A stretch of 64,000 nucleotides of DNA, from contig JALHQH010000046.1 in the NCBI GenBank assembly GCA_022842065.1, forward strand, positions 34,187-98,186, written 5' to 3'. Positions within the stretch are counted from its first letter, which is position 1. Every line of letters begins with the position of its first letter. This DNA comes from Caldilineaceae bacterium (GTDB lineage: Bacteria; Chloroflexota; Anaerolineae; Caldilineales; Caldilineaceae). A model generated the notes under the pieces. That model was given only the letters and a program-made list of their open reading frames with translations, did not search any database and was not told the DNA's origin. The position numbers and the translations under genes are program-made. This document shows positions 48,664 to 57,641 of the stretch, in pieces.

Positions 48664-49740
48664 TTAAAATGCCGCAAGTTCGCAGGCTATCTGATAGATC
48701 TTGTTGGCATCGGGACGGTAGGCATCTTCCAGCGTCGGGCTGAAGGGCACCGGCACATCGAGCCCGCCCAAGCGGCGGATCGGCGCGTCCAGCCATTCAA
48801 AGGCCTGGTCGGCGATCAAGGCGGCCACTTCGGCGCCAACACCCAGCAACTGGTTGGCCGAATGCACGATCAAAACTTTGCCGGTCTTGCGGGCACTGGT
48901 CAAAATTGCCTCTGTATCGAGCGGCTTGAGCGTGCGCAGATCGAGGACCTCTGCATAGATGCCAGCGGTAGCAAGCCGTTGGGCCGCGCTCAGCGCCTCG
49001 CGGACTTGTGCCCCATAGGTGATAATGGTGACATCGTCGCCACTATGGACCGTCTGCGCTTTGCCAATCGGCACGACATACTCACCGGGCGGCACATAAC
49101 CTTTTAGCGCGCGATAGAGTGGTTTAGCCTCGAAGTAGATGACCGGGTTGTTATCGCGAATGGCCGCGATCATCAACCCTTTGGCATCGGCTGGGGTCGC
49201 TGGTGCCACCACTTTGAGGCCGGGGCTATGTACAAACCAAGCTTCCGGATTCTGGCTGTGAAAAGGGCCGGAACGGATGCCGCCATCACTGGGCGCGCGA
49301 ATCACCCACGGCACGGGTCCTTGCCAGCGATAGTAGTTGGTTGCAGCATATTGGACAATGCTGTCAAAGGCGGTGCTGATAAAGTCGGCGAATTGCATTT
49401 CGATCACCGGGCGCAAGCCCATGAGCGCCATCCCGGTGGCGGCCCCGACAAAGGCCGCTTCACACATGGGCATGTTGAGCACGCGCCGGGCACCGAACTC
49501 TTCTTCCAGCCCTTTGGTCACCTTAAAGGCACCACCAAAGCTGCCGGCGATATCTTCGCCCATCATGAGGACATTTGGGTCGCGTGCCATCTCTTCGCGT
49601 AAGGCTTCACTAATGGCTGCGATGTAGGTTAACTGGCGATTGCTATCGTCAATTTGTTCCGCGGTGGCAAAGCCAAAGTTGTTGCCCACGACTGGCTTCG
49701 TGGGCGGGCTTTCTAGGGACTGGCGGACCACATTACTCAT
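48664..49740 (-). CDS. 2-oxoacid dehydrogenase E1 beta subunit
   Basis: 358 residues. Segments LTYIAAISEALREEMARDP, MGEDIAGSFGGAFKVTKGL and GLRPVIEMQFADF are typical of the beta chain of pyruvate, acetoin or branched-chain 2-oxoacid dehydrogenase E1, as is the late EVLDLRTLKPLD segment. With the alpha chain upstream it forms the thiamine-diphosphate tetramer that decarboxylates the oxoacid. The start codon overlaps the alpha-subunit stop by four bases (49737-49740), ensuring equal synthesis. No E2 or E3 gene follows, so the substrate cannot be fixed from context. Confidence 0.94.
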   Translation of the reverse strand: MSNVVRQSLESPPTKPVVGNNFGFATAEQIDDSNRQLTYIAAISEALREEMARDPNVLMMGEDIAGSFGGAFKVTKGLEEEFGARRVLNMPMCEAAFVGAATGMALMGLRPVIEMQFADFISTAFDSIVQYAATNYYRWQGPVPWVIRAPSDGGIRSGPFHSQNPEAWFVHSPGLKVVAPATPADAKGLMIAAIRDNNPVIYFEAKPLYRALKGYVPPGEYVVPIGKAQTVHSGDDVTIITYGAQVREALSAAQRLATAGIYAEVLDLRTLKPLDTEAILTSARKTGKVLIVHSANQLLGVGAEVAALIADQAFEWLDAPIRRLGGLDVPVPFSPTLEDAYRPDANKIYQIACELAAF

Positions 49741-50711
49741 GGCGCGTAGACTCCTTCTGCCACGGTTGCCGCATCTGGGAAGGGACTTGCTTCCGCAAAG
49801 TTGATCGCGTCCGTAATCTCAACTTCACAGCGCGTTTGAATTTCATCCAATTCAACCTGATCGGTGCTGCCGTTTTCTAGCAAGCGCTCGGCATAACAAC
49901 GGACCGGATCGCGCGCTTCCCAGGTCGCCAGCAACTCACGCGGCACATAGTCCGCCGGGTCATGAATGGCGTGGCCCATCATGCGCATGGTTTTGGCTTC
50001 AATTACCGTTGGCCCCTCACCCCGGCGGGCGCGGTCGACCGCGGCTTTGGTGGCGGCGTAGACTGCTTCCACATCATTGCCATCAACAATTGTATTGGGA
50101 ATCCCATAGGCATCGGCGCGCTGGGCCAGATCGGTGATCGTCATCTGTTGGGAAAGGGGGGTGGAGTAGGCATATTGGTTATTTTCCAGGATGATCACAA
50201 AGGGTGCCCGGAACAGCGCCGCCATGTTGAGCGTCTCGTGGAAAAGTCCTTCATTGCTGGAACCATCACCGACATAGGTCATCGCGACCCGTTTTTCATT
50301 GCGGTAGGTAAAGCTCATGGCCGCGCCTAGGGCCACTGGCAGCGATTGCGGCAGGTGGCTGACGAAGCCAATCAGGTTGAGGCTGAGATCCCCAACCCCG
50401 TGCATATTGGCATCACGCCCGCGGGTGACGCCTGTGGCACGGGCCAACAGATTGCCCATAATCCGCCGTGGCGTCAACCCGCGTAACAGATAACAGCCAT
50501 GATCGCGATGCATGGGCGCGACCACATCATCGGGCGCAAGTGCATAACCACTGCCTACACTAATGGCCTCGTGCCCACGCTGACTGAACATCCCACCCAC
50601 CCCTCGCCCCTGTTTCCAGAGGGCAACCGCCATTTCGTCCAACGTACGGGTGAGGCGCATCCAATAGTAGAGCTCCAGCTGTTGATCGCGTGTCAGGTGA
50701 TGGTTTGACAT
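49737..50711 (-). CDS. 2-oxoacid dehydrogenase E1 alpha subunit
   Basis: 324 residues from ATG 50711; a TTG at 50744 would overlap cmk and has no ribosome binding site. The thiamine-diphosphate motif GDGSSNEGLFHETLNMAALF-like (GDG through N) is present, together with RGRDANMHG, LPVALGAAMSF and the regulatory-loop region AKTMRMMGHAIHDPADY. It is a member of the PdhA/AcoA/BkdA family. It is encoded 4 bp after cmk and overlaps the beta gene, so cmk-E1alpha-E1beta form one unit. Confidence 0.94.
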   Translation of the reverse strand: MSNHHLTRDQQLELYYWMRLTRTLDEMAVALWKQGRGVGGMFSQRGHEAISVGSGYALAPDDVVAPMHRDHGCYLLRGLTPRRIMGNLLARATGVTRGRDANMHGVGDLSLNLIGFVSHLPQSLPVALGAAMSFTYRNEKRVAMTYVGDGSSNEGLFHETLNMAALFRAPFVIILENNQYAYSTPLSQQMTITDLAQRADAYGIPNTIVDGNDVEAVYAATKAAVDRARRGEGPTVIEAKTMRMMGHAIHDPADYVPRELLATWEARDPVRCYAERLLENGSTDQVELDEIQTRCEVEITDAINFAEASPFPDAATVAEGVYAP

Positions 50712-50715
50712 AGGG

Positions 50716-51498
50716 TTAAGCTTGTTCTGCTTGTTCGGTGGCAAGGGCGAGAATTTCTTGCACGACTTCTTCTGTCGTCATATCCGAAGTATCAAGTTCA
50801 ATCGCATCGTCGGCCCGGCGCAGCGGTGAGAGCGAGCGTTCGCTGTCAATCTTGTCGCGCTGCTTGATTTCTGCAATGATCTGCGTAATCTGGGCCTTTC
50901 TGCCCTTTTGTCGAACTTCACAAAAGCGGCGACGCGCCCGTTCCACCAGGGTGGCATCCATATATACTTTGAGCTTGGCCTCGGGCAGGACCACGGTGCC
51001 AATGTCGCGGCCTGCCATGACGATCCCGCGCTTTTCGGCGGTGCCGCTGCCATAGTGCTGCCCAATGCGCCGCTGTTGTATACTCAACGCTTGGCGCACA
51101 GAGGCATGGGCGCTGACAATCGAAACATTTTGATCAACGTCCAGCGTGCGTAAAAAGTTAGTAATATTCTGGCCATCGACATGGACAATGCACTGCTGCC
51201 CCGGCTGTTCGCCCAGCGCAACGGCGGTGATATCGATCTGCATGCGCTGCGCCAGCGCTCCAATCGTTTCCGCTTCATAGATATCGAGACCCTGTTGGAG
51301 GGCGGTCCAGGTGACGGCGCGATACATAATGCCTGTGTCAAAAAATAGAAAATCGAGCAACTGGGCCAGGTGGTGGCCAACCGTGCTCTTCCCAGCCCCA
51401 GCCGGGCCGTCGATGGCAATGATGGCGGGCCGTAGCGATAGAACTGCTGCAATCTGCGCTGTCGTGAGCGCTTCGCTAAAATCGTTTTGCACTTTCAT
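50716..51498 (-). CDS. cmk: Cytidylate kinase
   Basis: 260 residues. The P-loop IDGPAGAGKSTVGHHLA (about 34-50) opens the kinase fold. FDTGIMYRAVTW, the R-A-S-V-type NMP-binding region (SAHASVRQALSIQQR), GIVMAGRDIGTVVLPEA and RDKIDSERSLSPLRRADDA are all classical Cmk motifs. It phosphorylates CMP and dCMP using ATP. The N-terminal 30 residues extend beyond the usual start; an internal start is possible but no better ribosome binding site is seen. It lies 4 bp upstream of the E1 alpha gene. Confidence 0.95.
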   Translation of the reverse strand: MKVQNDFSEALTTAQIAAVLSLRPAIIAIDGPAGAGKSTVGHHLAQLLDFLFFDTGIMYRAVTWTALQQGLDIYEAETIGALAQRMQIDITAVALGEQPGQQCIVHVDGQNITNFLRTLDVDQNVSIVSAHASVRQALSIQQRRIGQHYGSGTAEKRGIVMAGRDIGTVVLPEAKLKVYMDATLVERARRRFCEVRQKGRKAQITQIIAEIKQRDKIDSERSLSPLRRADDAIELDTSDMTTEEVVQEILALATEQAEQA

Positions 51499-51589
51499 TT
51501 TCTCTGATCTGTTTGAAAAGCGACGTTGCTTTTGCTAGTATACTGGTGGCCAGGGTCAAACGGTAAAAAAGTCTGTTTTTCAATGCACG

Positions 51590-52450
51590 TTAAGCCCTCG
51601 TGCGCCGCCGCTCTGGATGGTGCGCAGAGCGCTTGAGTTTTTGCGCTTGTTTGCGCCCTTGCTCGGCGTCCTCTGCGGATTGGGGGTGCTTGCTGGGCTC
51701 TACTAGCTCCCGTAACTGTGCAATCTCACCGCGCGAGAGTGCTTGTTGCTCACGCAATTTGAGGGTGCCTAGGGTGAGTGGCCCAATCGCCCAGCGGACC
51801 AAGCGCAAGGTTGGATAGCCGACGGCGGCCGTCATGTGACGAATTTGGCGTTTTTTCCCTTCACGTAGCACGATTTCGAGCCAGACCCCCTCGTTCGGTC
51901 CCTTGCTTAGTTGTAATTCGCCGGGCAAGCGACTGGTTACACGAACTTGGGCTGGTGCGGTGCGGCCCGTAGGTAAGTCTACCCCTTTCCGCAATTGCTC
52001 GAGGGCCGCAATATCGGGCAACCGTTCGATCAGCACATAATAGGTTTTGGTATGTTCGTAACGGGGGTGGGTCAGCAGATGGGCGAGCTCGCCATCATCT
52101 GTCATCAACATCAGCCCTTCACTGTGCAGATCGAGGCGGCCGACCGGAAAGAGCCGTCGCATCTCTGGTGGGAGCAGATCGGCGACCGTCTGCCGCTCGC
52201 CGGTATCGCCCCCTAGATCGCCCAATACCCCACGCGGTTTGTGCAGCTTGATGTAAATGTGCTGTTTGGGCAGTTGGACCAATTTGCCATCAACGCGGAT
52301 CTGCGTTCGCTCGGGATCAATCTTGCTACCTAGCTCGGTGACGATTTGTCCGTTGACCTGGATGCGTCCGGCACTGATTAACTCTTCACATTTGCGGCGA
52401 CTGGCAACCCCAGCTGCCGCCAAAATTTTTTGTAAACGTTCTTCTGCCAT
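51590..52450 (-). CDS. RsuA/RluB-family pseudouridine synthase
   Basis: 286 residues from ATG 52450; a GTG at 52468 is an alternative. The N-terminal S4 RNA-binding domain (RLQKILAAAGVASRRKCEEL) is followed by the catalytic domain with GRLDLHSEGLMLMTDDGEL, whose Asp attacks uridine, then RQIRHMTAAVGYPTLRLVR. A basic Arg/Lys/Gln-rich tail (about 245-286) could add RNA affinity. It likely modifies 23S rRNA (RluB-type) or 16S rRNA (RsuA-type); the two cannot be separated by eye, but the length favours RluB. Confidence 0.92.
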   Translation of the reverse strand: MAEERLQKILAAAGVASRRKCEELISAGRIQVNGQIVTELGSKIDPERTQIRVDGKLVQLPKQHIYIKLHKPRGVLGDLGGDTGERQTVADLLPPEMRRLFPVGRLDLHSEGLMLMTDDGELAHLLTHPRYEHTKTYYVLIERLPDIAALEQLRKGVDLPTGRTAPAQVRVTSRLPGELQLSKGPNEGVWLEIVLREGKKRQIRHMTAAVGYPTLRLVRWAIGPLTLGTLKLREQQALSRGEIAQLRELVEPSKHPQSAEDAEQGRKQAQKLKRSAHHPERRRTRA

Positions 52451-52593
52451 GATCTTTTTACCTGACACTAATTACCAAAACACATACTGACCCAGGCCAA
52501 AACACCTCTTGCACTGACTTTAACGGGCGGCAAGCCCTTTACACCCCAGCCGCATGCTTGACCCGTGACTGCCACCACTGCGCGGCTGACACG

Positions 52594-53820
52594 TTACCAA
52601 AACACAAGCAGTTGCGTGCCAACGACCCGGCTACCCAGGCGCCACTCGATCGTCCCTGCGCTAAGCCCCGGTATCCAGCTTTCTGGGGTTGGCAGTTGTA
52701 AGCGCCGGTAGGCTTGCAACTGCTCATGCTCCAACTTCCGTAGCAGCAGGCCAACGGTTGGTCCAGAAGTGCGCAGATACCAGGTCTTGCCTGTGTGATC
52801 AGCAACCCGATCAAGCACCGTCAAGGCCTTATCGGGGAGGTCGAGCCACTGATAGGTTGCCTGGTAATAGGCATCAAGCGCCCGCATATCGGTATAGCGG
52901 TCACTACTCCCCAACACGATCCCAATGAGTTGCCGGCCATTATGTTGAATCCCAGCCACCAAACATTCGCCGGCCGCATCCGTTGTCCCGGTCTTGATGC
53001 CATTGGTGCCTGGGTAACTAGCCAACAACTGGTTCGTATTCCACAGTGTACGGCCGGCAACCGTCGTACTGGGCGTCGCCACAATCTGGCGGAAGAGTGG
53101 AAAGCCCCAGTTCTGTTGCACCAACACCAAAATATCCGCAGCACTGCTCAGGTGCCCATCGGCATCCAAGCCATGTGGATTGACGAAGCGCGTTTGCGTT
53201 AACCCCAATTGGGTCGCGCGTTCATTCATTTGGGTCACAAAGGCCGCAACCGAACCACCGGTAAAACGGGCGAGGGCTGCTGCCGCATCGTTCCCGCTGG
53301 GCACCAAGAGGCCCCATAACAGCTCTTCCACCGTGCGCCGCTCGCCTGGCTGTAACCCCATTGACGTCCCACCAACCAGATCGCTGCCCTGGATGGTGAC
53401 CACGCCCTGAAGATCACCCTTTTCCAAAACGAGCAATGCTGTCATCAACTTGGTCAGGCTTGCTGGGGGCAGCGCATCGGCGGCATTTTGTTGCAGCAGC
53501 AATTGGGCACTGTCGACATCATAGAGCAGATAGGCGGTGGCCGAAAGGGCTGGACCCTGGTGCGCGGCTAACCAACGCGCCCCATCACCGGCGCGTATCC
53601 GCTGGGTTGGTGTGTAGATATTATCAACCACCCGCGGTGCCCCAAAACCGGTGAGCAAAGGCAGCATTAATAAGACAAACCAACAAAACCAGCGGCGGTA
53701 GTGATTACTTCTACTTTTCGCTTTGTCAGCCCCCTCATTACTCGTTAACTGAGCCCACACTGCTGCCCAAACCGAGTGGGCCGACAGTTGTACAGAAGTT
53801 AGCGAGCGGGTGGTTGACAT
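52594..53820 (-). CDS. D-Ala-D-Ala carboxypeptidase (S11 family)
   Basis: 408 residues. Cytoplasmic N-terminus (about 1-42), membrane segment WFCWFVLLMLPLLTGFGA (about 44-61), then the penicillin-binding catalytic domain: SLTK (Ser121/Lys124), SGN (in LLVPSGNDAAAAL) and KTGTT (in GTNGIKTGTTDAAGECL). It trims the terminal D-Ala of peptidoglycan stem peptides outside the membrane. The C-terminal beta domain (about 320-408) is short. The nearest genes on the strand are unrelated, and the 218-bp upstream gap holds no recognised consensus promoter. Confidence 0.93.
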   Translation of the reverse strand: MSTTRSLTSVQLSAHSVWAAVWAQLTSNEGADKAKSRSNHYRRWFCWFVLLMLPLLTGFGAPRVVDNIYTPTQRIRAGDGARWLAAHQGPALSATAYLLYDVDSAQLLLQQNAADALPPASLTKLMTALLVLEKGDLQGVVTIQGSDLVGGTSMGLQPGERRTVEELLWGLLVPSGNDAAAALARFTGGSVAAFVTQMNERATQLGLTQTRFVNPHGLDADGHLSSAADILVLVQQNWGFPLFRQIVATPSTTVAGRTLWNTNQLLASYPGTNGIKTGTTDAAGECLVAGIQHNGRQLIGIVLGSSDRYTDMRALDAYYQATYQWLDLPDKALTVLDRVADHTGKTWYLRTSGPTVGLLLRKLEHEQLQAYRRLQLPTPESWIPGLSAGTIEWRLGSRVVGTQLLVFW

Positions 53821-54038
53821 GACACTGATTTCTACGCAAAGGACAGCGTTTAACTAATCATTGGTGTATCCATTGTATCAGTGTATTCTACCGGCAATAG
53901 CCCATCTGTGCAAAGTGCTGTTGCAGCGATCGGAAGTGCGCTTGCTTGGAAAATATTAATCTGTTCTGCCCCCAAATACGAAAAAACTTCGTGTTTCAAC
54001 CTGCGTTGTCTGCACAAACAGTAACAGTCGATTTGTCT

Positions 54039-55019
54039 TTAGGGGGCAATCACAATCTTGACGACCCCCTTCTGCGCGGCATGGGCTAATGCGCTGAGCC
54101 CTTCATCCAAGGTGTAGGTGCCATGAATTAGCCCTTGGACGTGAATTTGCCTAGTCGCCAGGAGGCGGATGGCTGGTGGAAAGGGGCCACAGCGGCTACC
54201 GATCAACGTAATTTCATCGACGACCAATCCACTCAAATCGAAATCGGCCAGGGCTGTGGCAAAGGTGCTTTTGAGGACCATTACCCCACCAGGCCGTACC
54301 ATGCGCCGGGCCAAGGCAAACCCTTGTGGCGAACCGGTTGCTTCGACCACAACATCGATCGGGTGAACCGGCCATGCGGTCGGTAACTTGTCCAGCAGTT
54401 TTGTGGTCAAGGCAAAGCCAAGGTTATCTAGAAAAGCCAATTTTTTGGGATTGCGCCCAATCACAGTCAGTTCACAACCAGTGAGCGCTAAAACTTGGGC
54501 CATCAGTAAGCCTAGCCGGCCATCACCCAAAACCACTACCCGACTGCTCGGTGCAATGGCCACTTGCTCACGAACCTGTAGCGCCGCGGCTGTTGGTTCG
54601 ACAAAGATGGCGGCCTCGTCCGTAAGCGTCTCTGGCACAGGGTGCAGATTCGCCACTGGGAGCGTAAAGTAATCGGCAAAGGCCCCATCGCGCTGGATGA
54701 TCCCTAAACTCTGTCGTTGCCGGCAATGTTTGCCCAAGCCCTGCCGGCAGAGGGCGCAGTTGCCACAGCCAATATTCAACTCACCCACCACCCGTTTGCC
54801 GATCCAATCGGGGGCCGTCGGGGCCGCAACGACTTCCCCAACAAATTCGTGACCCAGGACACCGCGATAGCCGCCTTTGTAGCCGGCCAATAGTTGCAGA
54901 TCGGTCGAACAGATACCTGCCAGGCGCACCCGGATCAATGCTTCACCGGGGGCCGGCGTAGGGGTGGGATAGTTGTGCTGCAATTCTAGCCCTTGCTCAG
55001 TTAAAAGTAATGCGCGCAT
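54039..55019 (-). CDS. Zinc-dependent medium-chain dehydrogenase
   Basis: 326 residues of the alcohol dehydrogenase/sorbitol dehydrogenase superfamily. Catalytic zinc ligands are in GICSTDLQLL (Cys) and GHEFVGEVV (His-Glu). The structural zinc loop is CGNCALCRQGLGKHC. The nucleotide-binding turn is VVLGDGRLGLLMAQ, with GDG in place of GxG. No glutathione, threonine or sugar specificity can be read. It lies downstream of secD on the same strand, but the terminator at 55096-55131 separates them. Confidence 0.9.
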   Translation of the reverse strand: MRALLLTEQGLELQHNYPTPTPAPGEALIRVRLAGICSTDLQLLAGYKGGYRGVLGHEFVGEVVAAPTAPDWIGKRVVGELNIGCGNCALCRQGLGKHCRQRQSLGIIQRDGAFADYFTLPVANLHPVPETLTDEAAIFVEPTAAALQVREQVAIAPSSRVVVLGDGRLGLLMAQVLALTGCELTVIGRNPKKLAFLDNLGFALTTKLLDKLPTAWPVHPIDVVVEATGSPQGFALARRMVRPGGVMVLKSTFATALADFDLSGLVVDEITLIGSRCGPFPPAIRLLATRQIHVQGLIHGTYTLDEGLSALAHAAQKGVVKIVIAP

Positions 55020-55095
55020 GCAGCTTGATAACCTCCAACTGGTGGTACGGGTTTATGACTAAATCGGTAGAGCAGCAAAATGACTTTGATCAACC

Positions 55096-55131
55096 GAAAC
55101 AAAAACGGCGAAGCAACCGATGCCTCGCCGT
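55096..55131 (-). terminator. Intrinsic terminator of secD
   Basis: Stem 55105-55114 with 55122-55131 (ACGGCGAAGC against GCCTCGCCGT, one mismatch), followed on the minus strand by TTTTTGTTT (55104-55096). It lies 90 bp past the secD stop. Confidence 0.85.
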
Positions 55132-55220
55132 CTGTGGTATTAGAAGTTTGAAATTAAGCTGCGGCCTTAGCGTCTCAATTCCAATCGCGGTGTTTAATGG
55201 GCTTAAACATTGTTATAACC

Positions 55221-56618
55221 TTAATAGGATAACAAATTTCGTGATTCCATCAACTTCTGCCCGGAGCCGGTCAAGGTCGAGCGCATAAAGGTGCGGGTGA
55301 CGATGACCGCTGAGAACATCGAGAGCAACACACCGATTGCCAGCGTGATGGCAAAGCCTTTGACTGTGCTGGCGCCAAAGGTATTGCCGAACCAGTAGAG
55401 GACGGCACAGGTAATCAGCGATGAGATATTGCTGTCCCAAATCGCCGGCCACGCCCGCGCAAAGCCCGCTTCGACCGCCAAACGCAGTGACCGCCCAACC
55501 CGCAACTCTTCCTTCATTCGTTCAAAGATCAGAATATTGGCATCAACGGCCATCCCAACCGAGAGAATAAAACCGGCAATGCCCGGCAAGGTTAGGGTGA
55601 CCGGGATTAGTTTGTAAATGGCCAGGTTGAAGATAATATAGCAGAGCAGCGCCGCTGCGGCCAGTAGACCAGGCAACCGGTAGAGCGCAATCATGTAAAT
55701 CACCACCGCAATTAACCCAATAATGGCCGCCCGCACGCTCCGGTTAACCGAATCCTGGCCCAAACTAGCCCCAATCGTGCGAATATCAGCCACCTTCAGC
55801 GGCACTGGTAGGGAACCGTATCGCATCTGTACGGCAAGTGATTCGGCTTCTGTTTGGGTAAATTGGCCGGTGATCACGCCGTTGTCGCTAATTGCGGCAT
55901 TAATGTTCGGGGCAGAAAGGACACGCCCATCGAGGACAATTGCCATGGGCTGGCCAATGTGACTGCTGGTGTAATTAAAGAAGGCCGTACTACCTTCGCC
56001 CGTCAAGGTAAAATTAATCTGCCACTGCCCAAATTGATCAGGCGCTGCGCTGGCACCACTCAGGACATCCCCGGTCATGGCTGTAGTAAAGAGCTGATCC
56101 GGATAGGGAATCAGATTGGGATCAATCGGCTCACCAGCCTGTGCTCGCTGGATCGCCTCGGGATGATTGGTCGTGTTGATAATCATGCCCTGGAGCAGGG
56201 TAGCACCACCGGGATCGACAAATTCCAATTGCCCAGTTGAGCGCAGGGTTTCGACCGCTTCATCTGGGTTGCGTACACCGGGTAGTTCCACAATAATGCG
56301 ATCTTCCCCTTGCGCCTGCACCACTGCTTCCGACACCCCGATCCCGTTGACGCGATTCTCAACGATGCTCTGGGCGGCCGTCATGGCCCCTTCGGGCAAG
56401 CTCTGTCCCTCGGCCAAATCCGATTCGAGCAGCACCTGGGTGCCACCGCGCAGATCGAGCCCTAATTTGAGGTCGAGCATCTCACGTGGCGCCTCCGGAT
56501 CAGCGGTGCGCGACCGTTCCAGCCAGGCTGGATGGGCAACCGGCAGCACGATATAGAGTGCCAACCCGGCAAGCAAAAGCACAAGGACTAACGAAATGGT
56601 GTTGTTACGCATAAGCAA
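55221..56618 (-). CDS. secD: Protein translocase subunit SecD
   Basis: 465 residues. N-terminal helix ([19 protein letters not shown]), the D1 motif [17 protein letters not shown], the external P1 region, then the C-terminal five-helix bundle with [20 protein letters not shown] and [12 protein letters not shown], all classical SecD. SecD with SecF uses the proton gradient to pull secreted proteins through SecYEG. SecF normally follows or is fused; here the next gene is a dehydrogenase after a terminator, so secF must lie elsewhere. A consensus sigma-70-type promoter precedes it. Confidence 0.96.
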   Translation of the reverse strand: MLMRNNTISLVLVLLLAGLALYIVLPVAHPAWLERSRTADPEAPREMLDLKLGLDLRGGTQVLLESDLAEGQSLPEGAMTAAQSIVENRVNGIGVSEAVVQAQGEDRIIVELPGVRNPDEAVETLRSTGQLEFVDPGGATLLQGMIINTTNHPEAIQRAQAGEPIDPNLIPYPDQLFTTAMTGDVLSGASAAPDQFGQWQINFTLTGEGSTAFFNYTSSHIGQPMAIVLDGRVLSAPNINAAISDNGVITGQFTQTEAESLAVQMRYGSLPVPLKVADIRTIGASLGQDSVNRSVRAAIIGLIAVVIYMIALYRLPGLLAAAALLCYIIFNLAIYKLIPVTLTLPGIAGFILSVGMAVDANILIFERMKEELRVGRSLRLAVEAGFARAWPAIWDSNISSLITCAVLYWFGNTFGASTVKGFAITLAIGVLLSMFSAVIVTRTFMRSTLTGSGQKLMESRNLLSY

Positions 56619-56922
56619 TCCCTACTCCAGCGGCGAAATCAGCAAGGCTCAACTGTAAAATGTATAGAATAGCGCTGTTTGTCGGTCGCGCTTTTCGCGG
56701 TATGGCGAAAATGTACACATTGGTTAGTGGCCTGCCGGATAATGACAAACCCTGGCATTATAGACGTAGCTTACTTGCCTGTCAAACTTTTTGATAAGGA
56801 AGGGGTGTAATCCCACATGGAGCAGGGGACGTGACCGCTAGCAATGCGTTGGCGACTGTGGTTTTGAGGTCGTGAGGTCGTGTCGTCCAGACCACACGAC
56901 GAAGCGACCACGCGACCGCTTT
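56619..56922. other. Gap between thioesterase end and secD
   Basis: 304 bp. It contains the secD promoter (56757-56785) and its leader of about 130 nt. Near 56860-56918 repeated GAGGTCGT units face GCGACCACGCGACC-type units, a small palindromic repeat past the thioesterase stop. No gene is seen. Confidence 0.55.
56757..56785 (-). promoter_or_regulatory. Consensus promoter of secD
   Basis: On the minus strand: TTGACA (56785-56780), 17-bp spacer, TATAAT (56762-56757). Both hexamers are perfect. The expected start near 56750 gives a leader of about 130 nt before ATG 56618. It is the best promoter in the window. Confidence 0.88.
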
Positions 56923-57411
56923 TTATCGTCGTTGCCGCGCCAACCGATGTGCTTGTCGCTCTTCTCCCTGGGCAAAGCGGCGCTGTTCCTCCTCATTTTC
57001 CAGCAAAAGTTTGGGCACGGGGGTCGGGTGGCGCGCTTCGTCCAGCGCCACATAGACAAAATACGCGCTATTTGTGTGTAACACTTCGCCGGTGAGCAGA
57101 TTTTCCGTCTCCACCCGCAACTCCACTTCCATGCTGGTCCGCCCGACCCAGGTGATCCGTCCTTTGACTAACAACAGCCGCCCTAATAGCACCGGTTGAT
57201 GAAAGGTCACACTGTCAACCGTTACGGTGACGGCGGGACGACGGGCGTGGCGCGCTGCGATAATGCCGCCACATTCATCACAGAGCTTGAGCACCACACC
57301 CCCATGCACATTGCCCAGGCTATTCGAATGCTCCGGCTGGGTAAAGAGGGTGAGGGTCAGCGCTGTCTCACTGACGGTGCGCGGGGGTAAGGCGGCGCTT
57401 TGATTGTCCAT
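56923..57411 (-). CDS. Acyl-CoA thioesterase (hotdog fold)
   Basis: 162 residues. The hotdog pattern of the YciA/BACH group is visible: NSLGNVHGGVVLKLCDECGG (helix with the Gly-rich entry and Asp), TVTVDSVTFHQPVLLGRLL and GRTSMEVELRVETENLLTGE. Such enzymes hydrolyse medium- or long-chain acyl-CoA as hexamers. The C-terminus is basic and Gln/Arg-rich. It is flanked by repeats on both sides and has no obvious operon partners. Confidence 0.9.
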   Translation of the reverse strand: MDNQSAALPPRTVSETALTLTLFTQPEHSNSLGNVHGGVVLKLCDECGGIIAARHARRPAVTVTVDSVTFHQPVLLGRLLLVKGRITWVGRTSMEVELRVETENLLTGEVLHTNSAYFVYVALDEARHPTPVPKLLLENEEEQRRFAQGEERQAHRLARQRR

Positions 57412-57441
57412 TGGTAGTTTGCTCCTGGCTCAGGTGATTTG

Positions 57442-57509
57442 GGTAGAGAGGTAGACGGGTAGATAAGTAGATAAGTAGATACGTAGATAAGTAGATAAGT
57501 AGATACGTA
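57442..57509. repeat. 8-bp tandem repeat (GTAGATAA/GTAGATAC)
   Basis: About eight imperfect 8-bp units (GTAGATAA, GTAGATAC and diverged forms) immediately upstream of the thioesterase and abutting the family II element. The unit resembles the GGTAGATC array at 62513-62584. Confidence 0.85.
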
Positions 57510-57613
57510 GTACGACAACGTTAAAGTAGAGACAGAGTAGGCGTATAGACGCGGATTTAGGAAACGCGAATGGCACGGGATGCCATCCGCGTTTCCTAAA
57601 TCCGCGTCTATAC
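57509..57613. repeat. Family II MITE-like element, copy B (right end missing)
   Basis: Starts with the family II left end AGTACGACAACGTTAAA and contains a 26-bp perfect inverted repeat, 57543-57568 (arm begins GTATAGACGCGG) with 57588-57613. The complementary right terminus seen in the other copies is absent before the glycosyltransferase stop at 57642. Confidence 0.75.
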
Positions 57614-57641
57614 ACCGGCAGCCAACCTCTGATTTATTTCC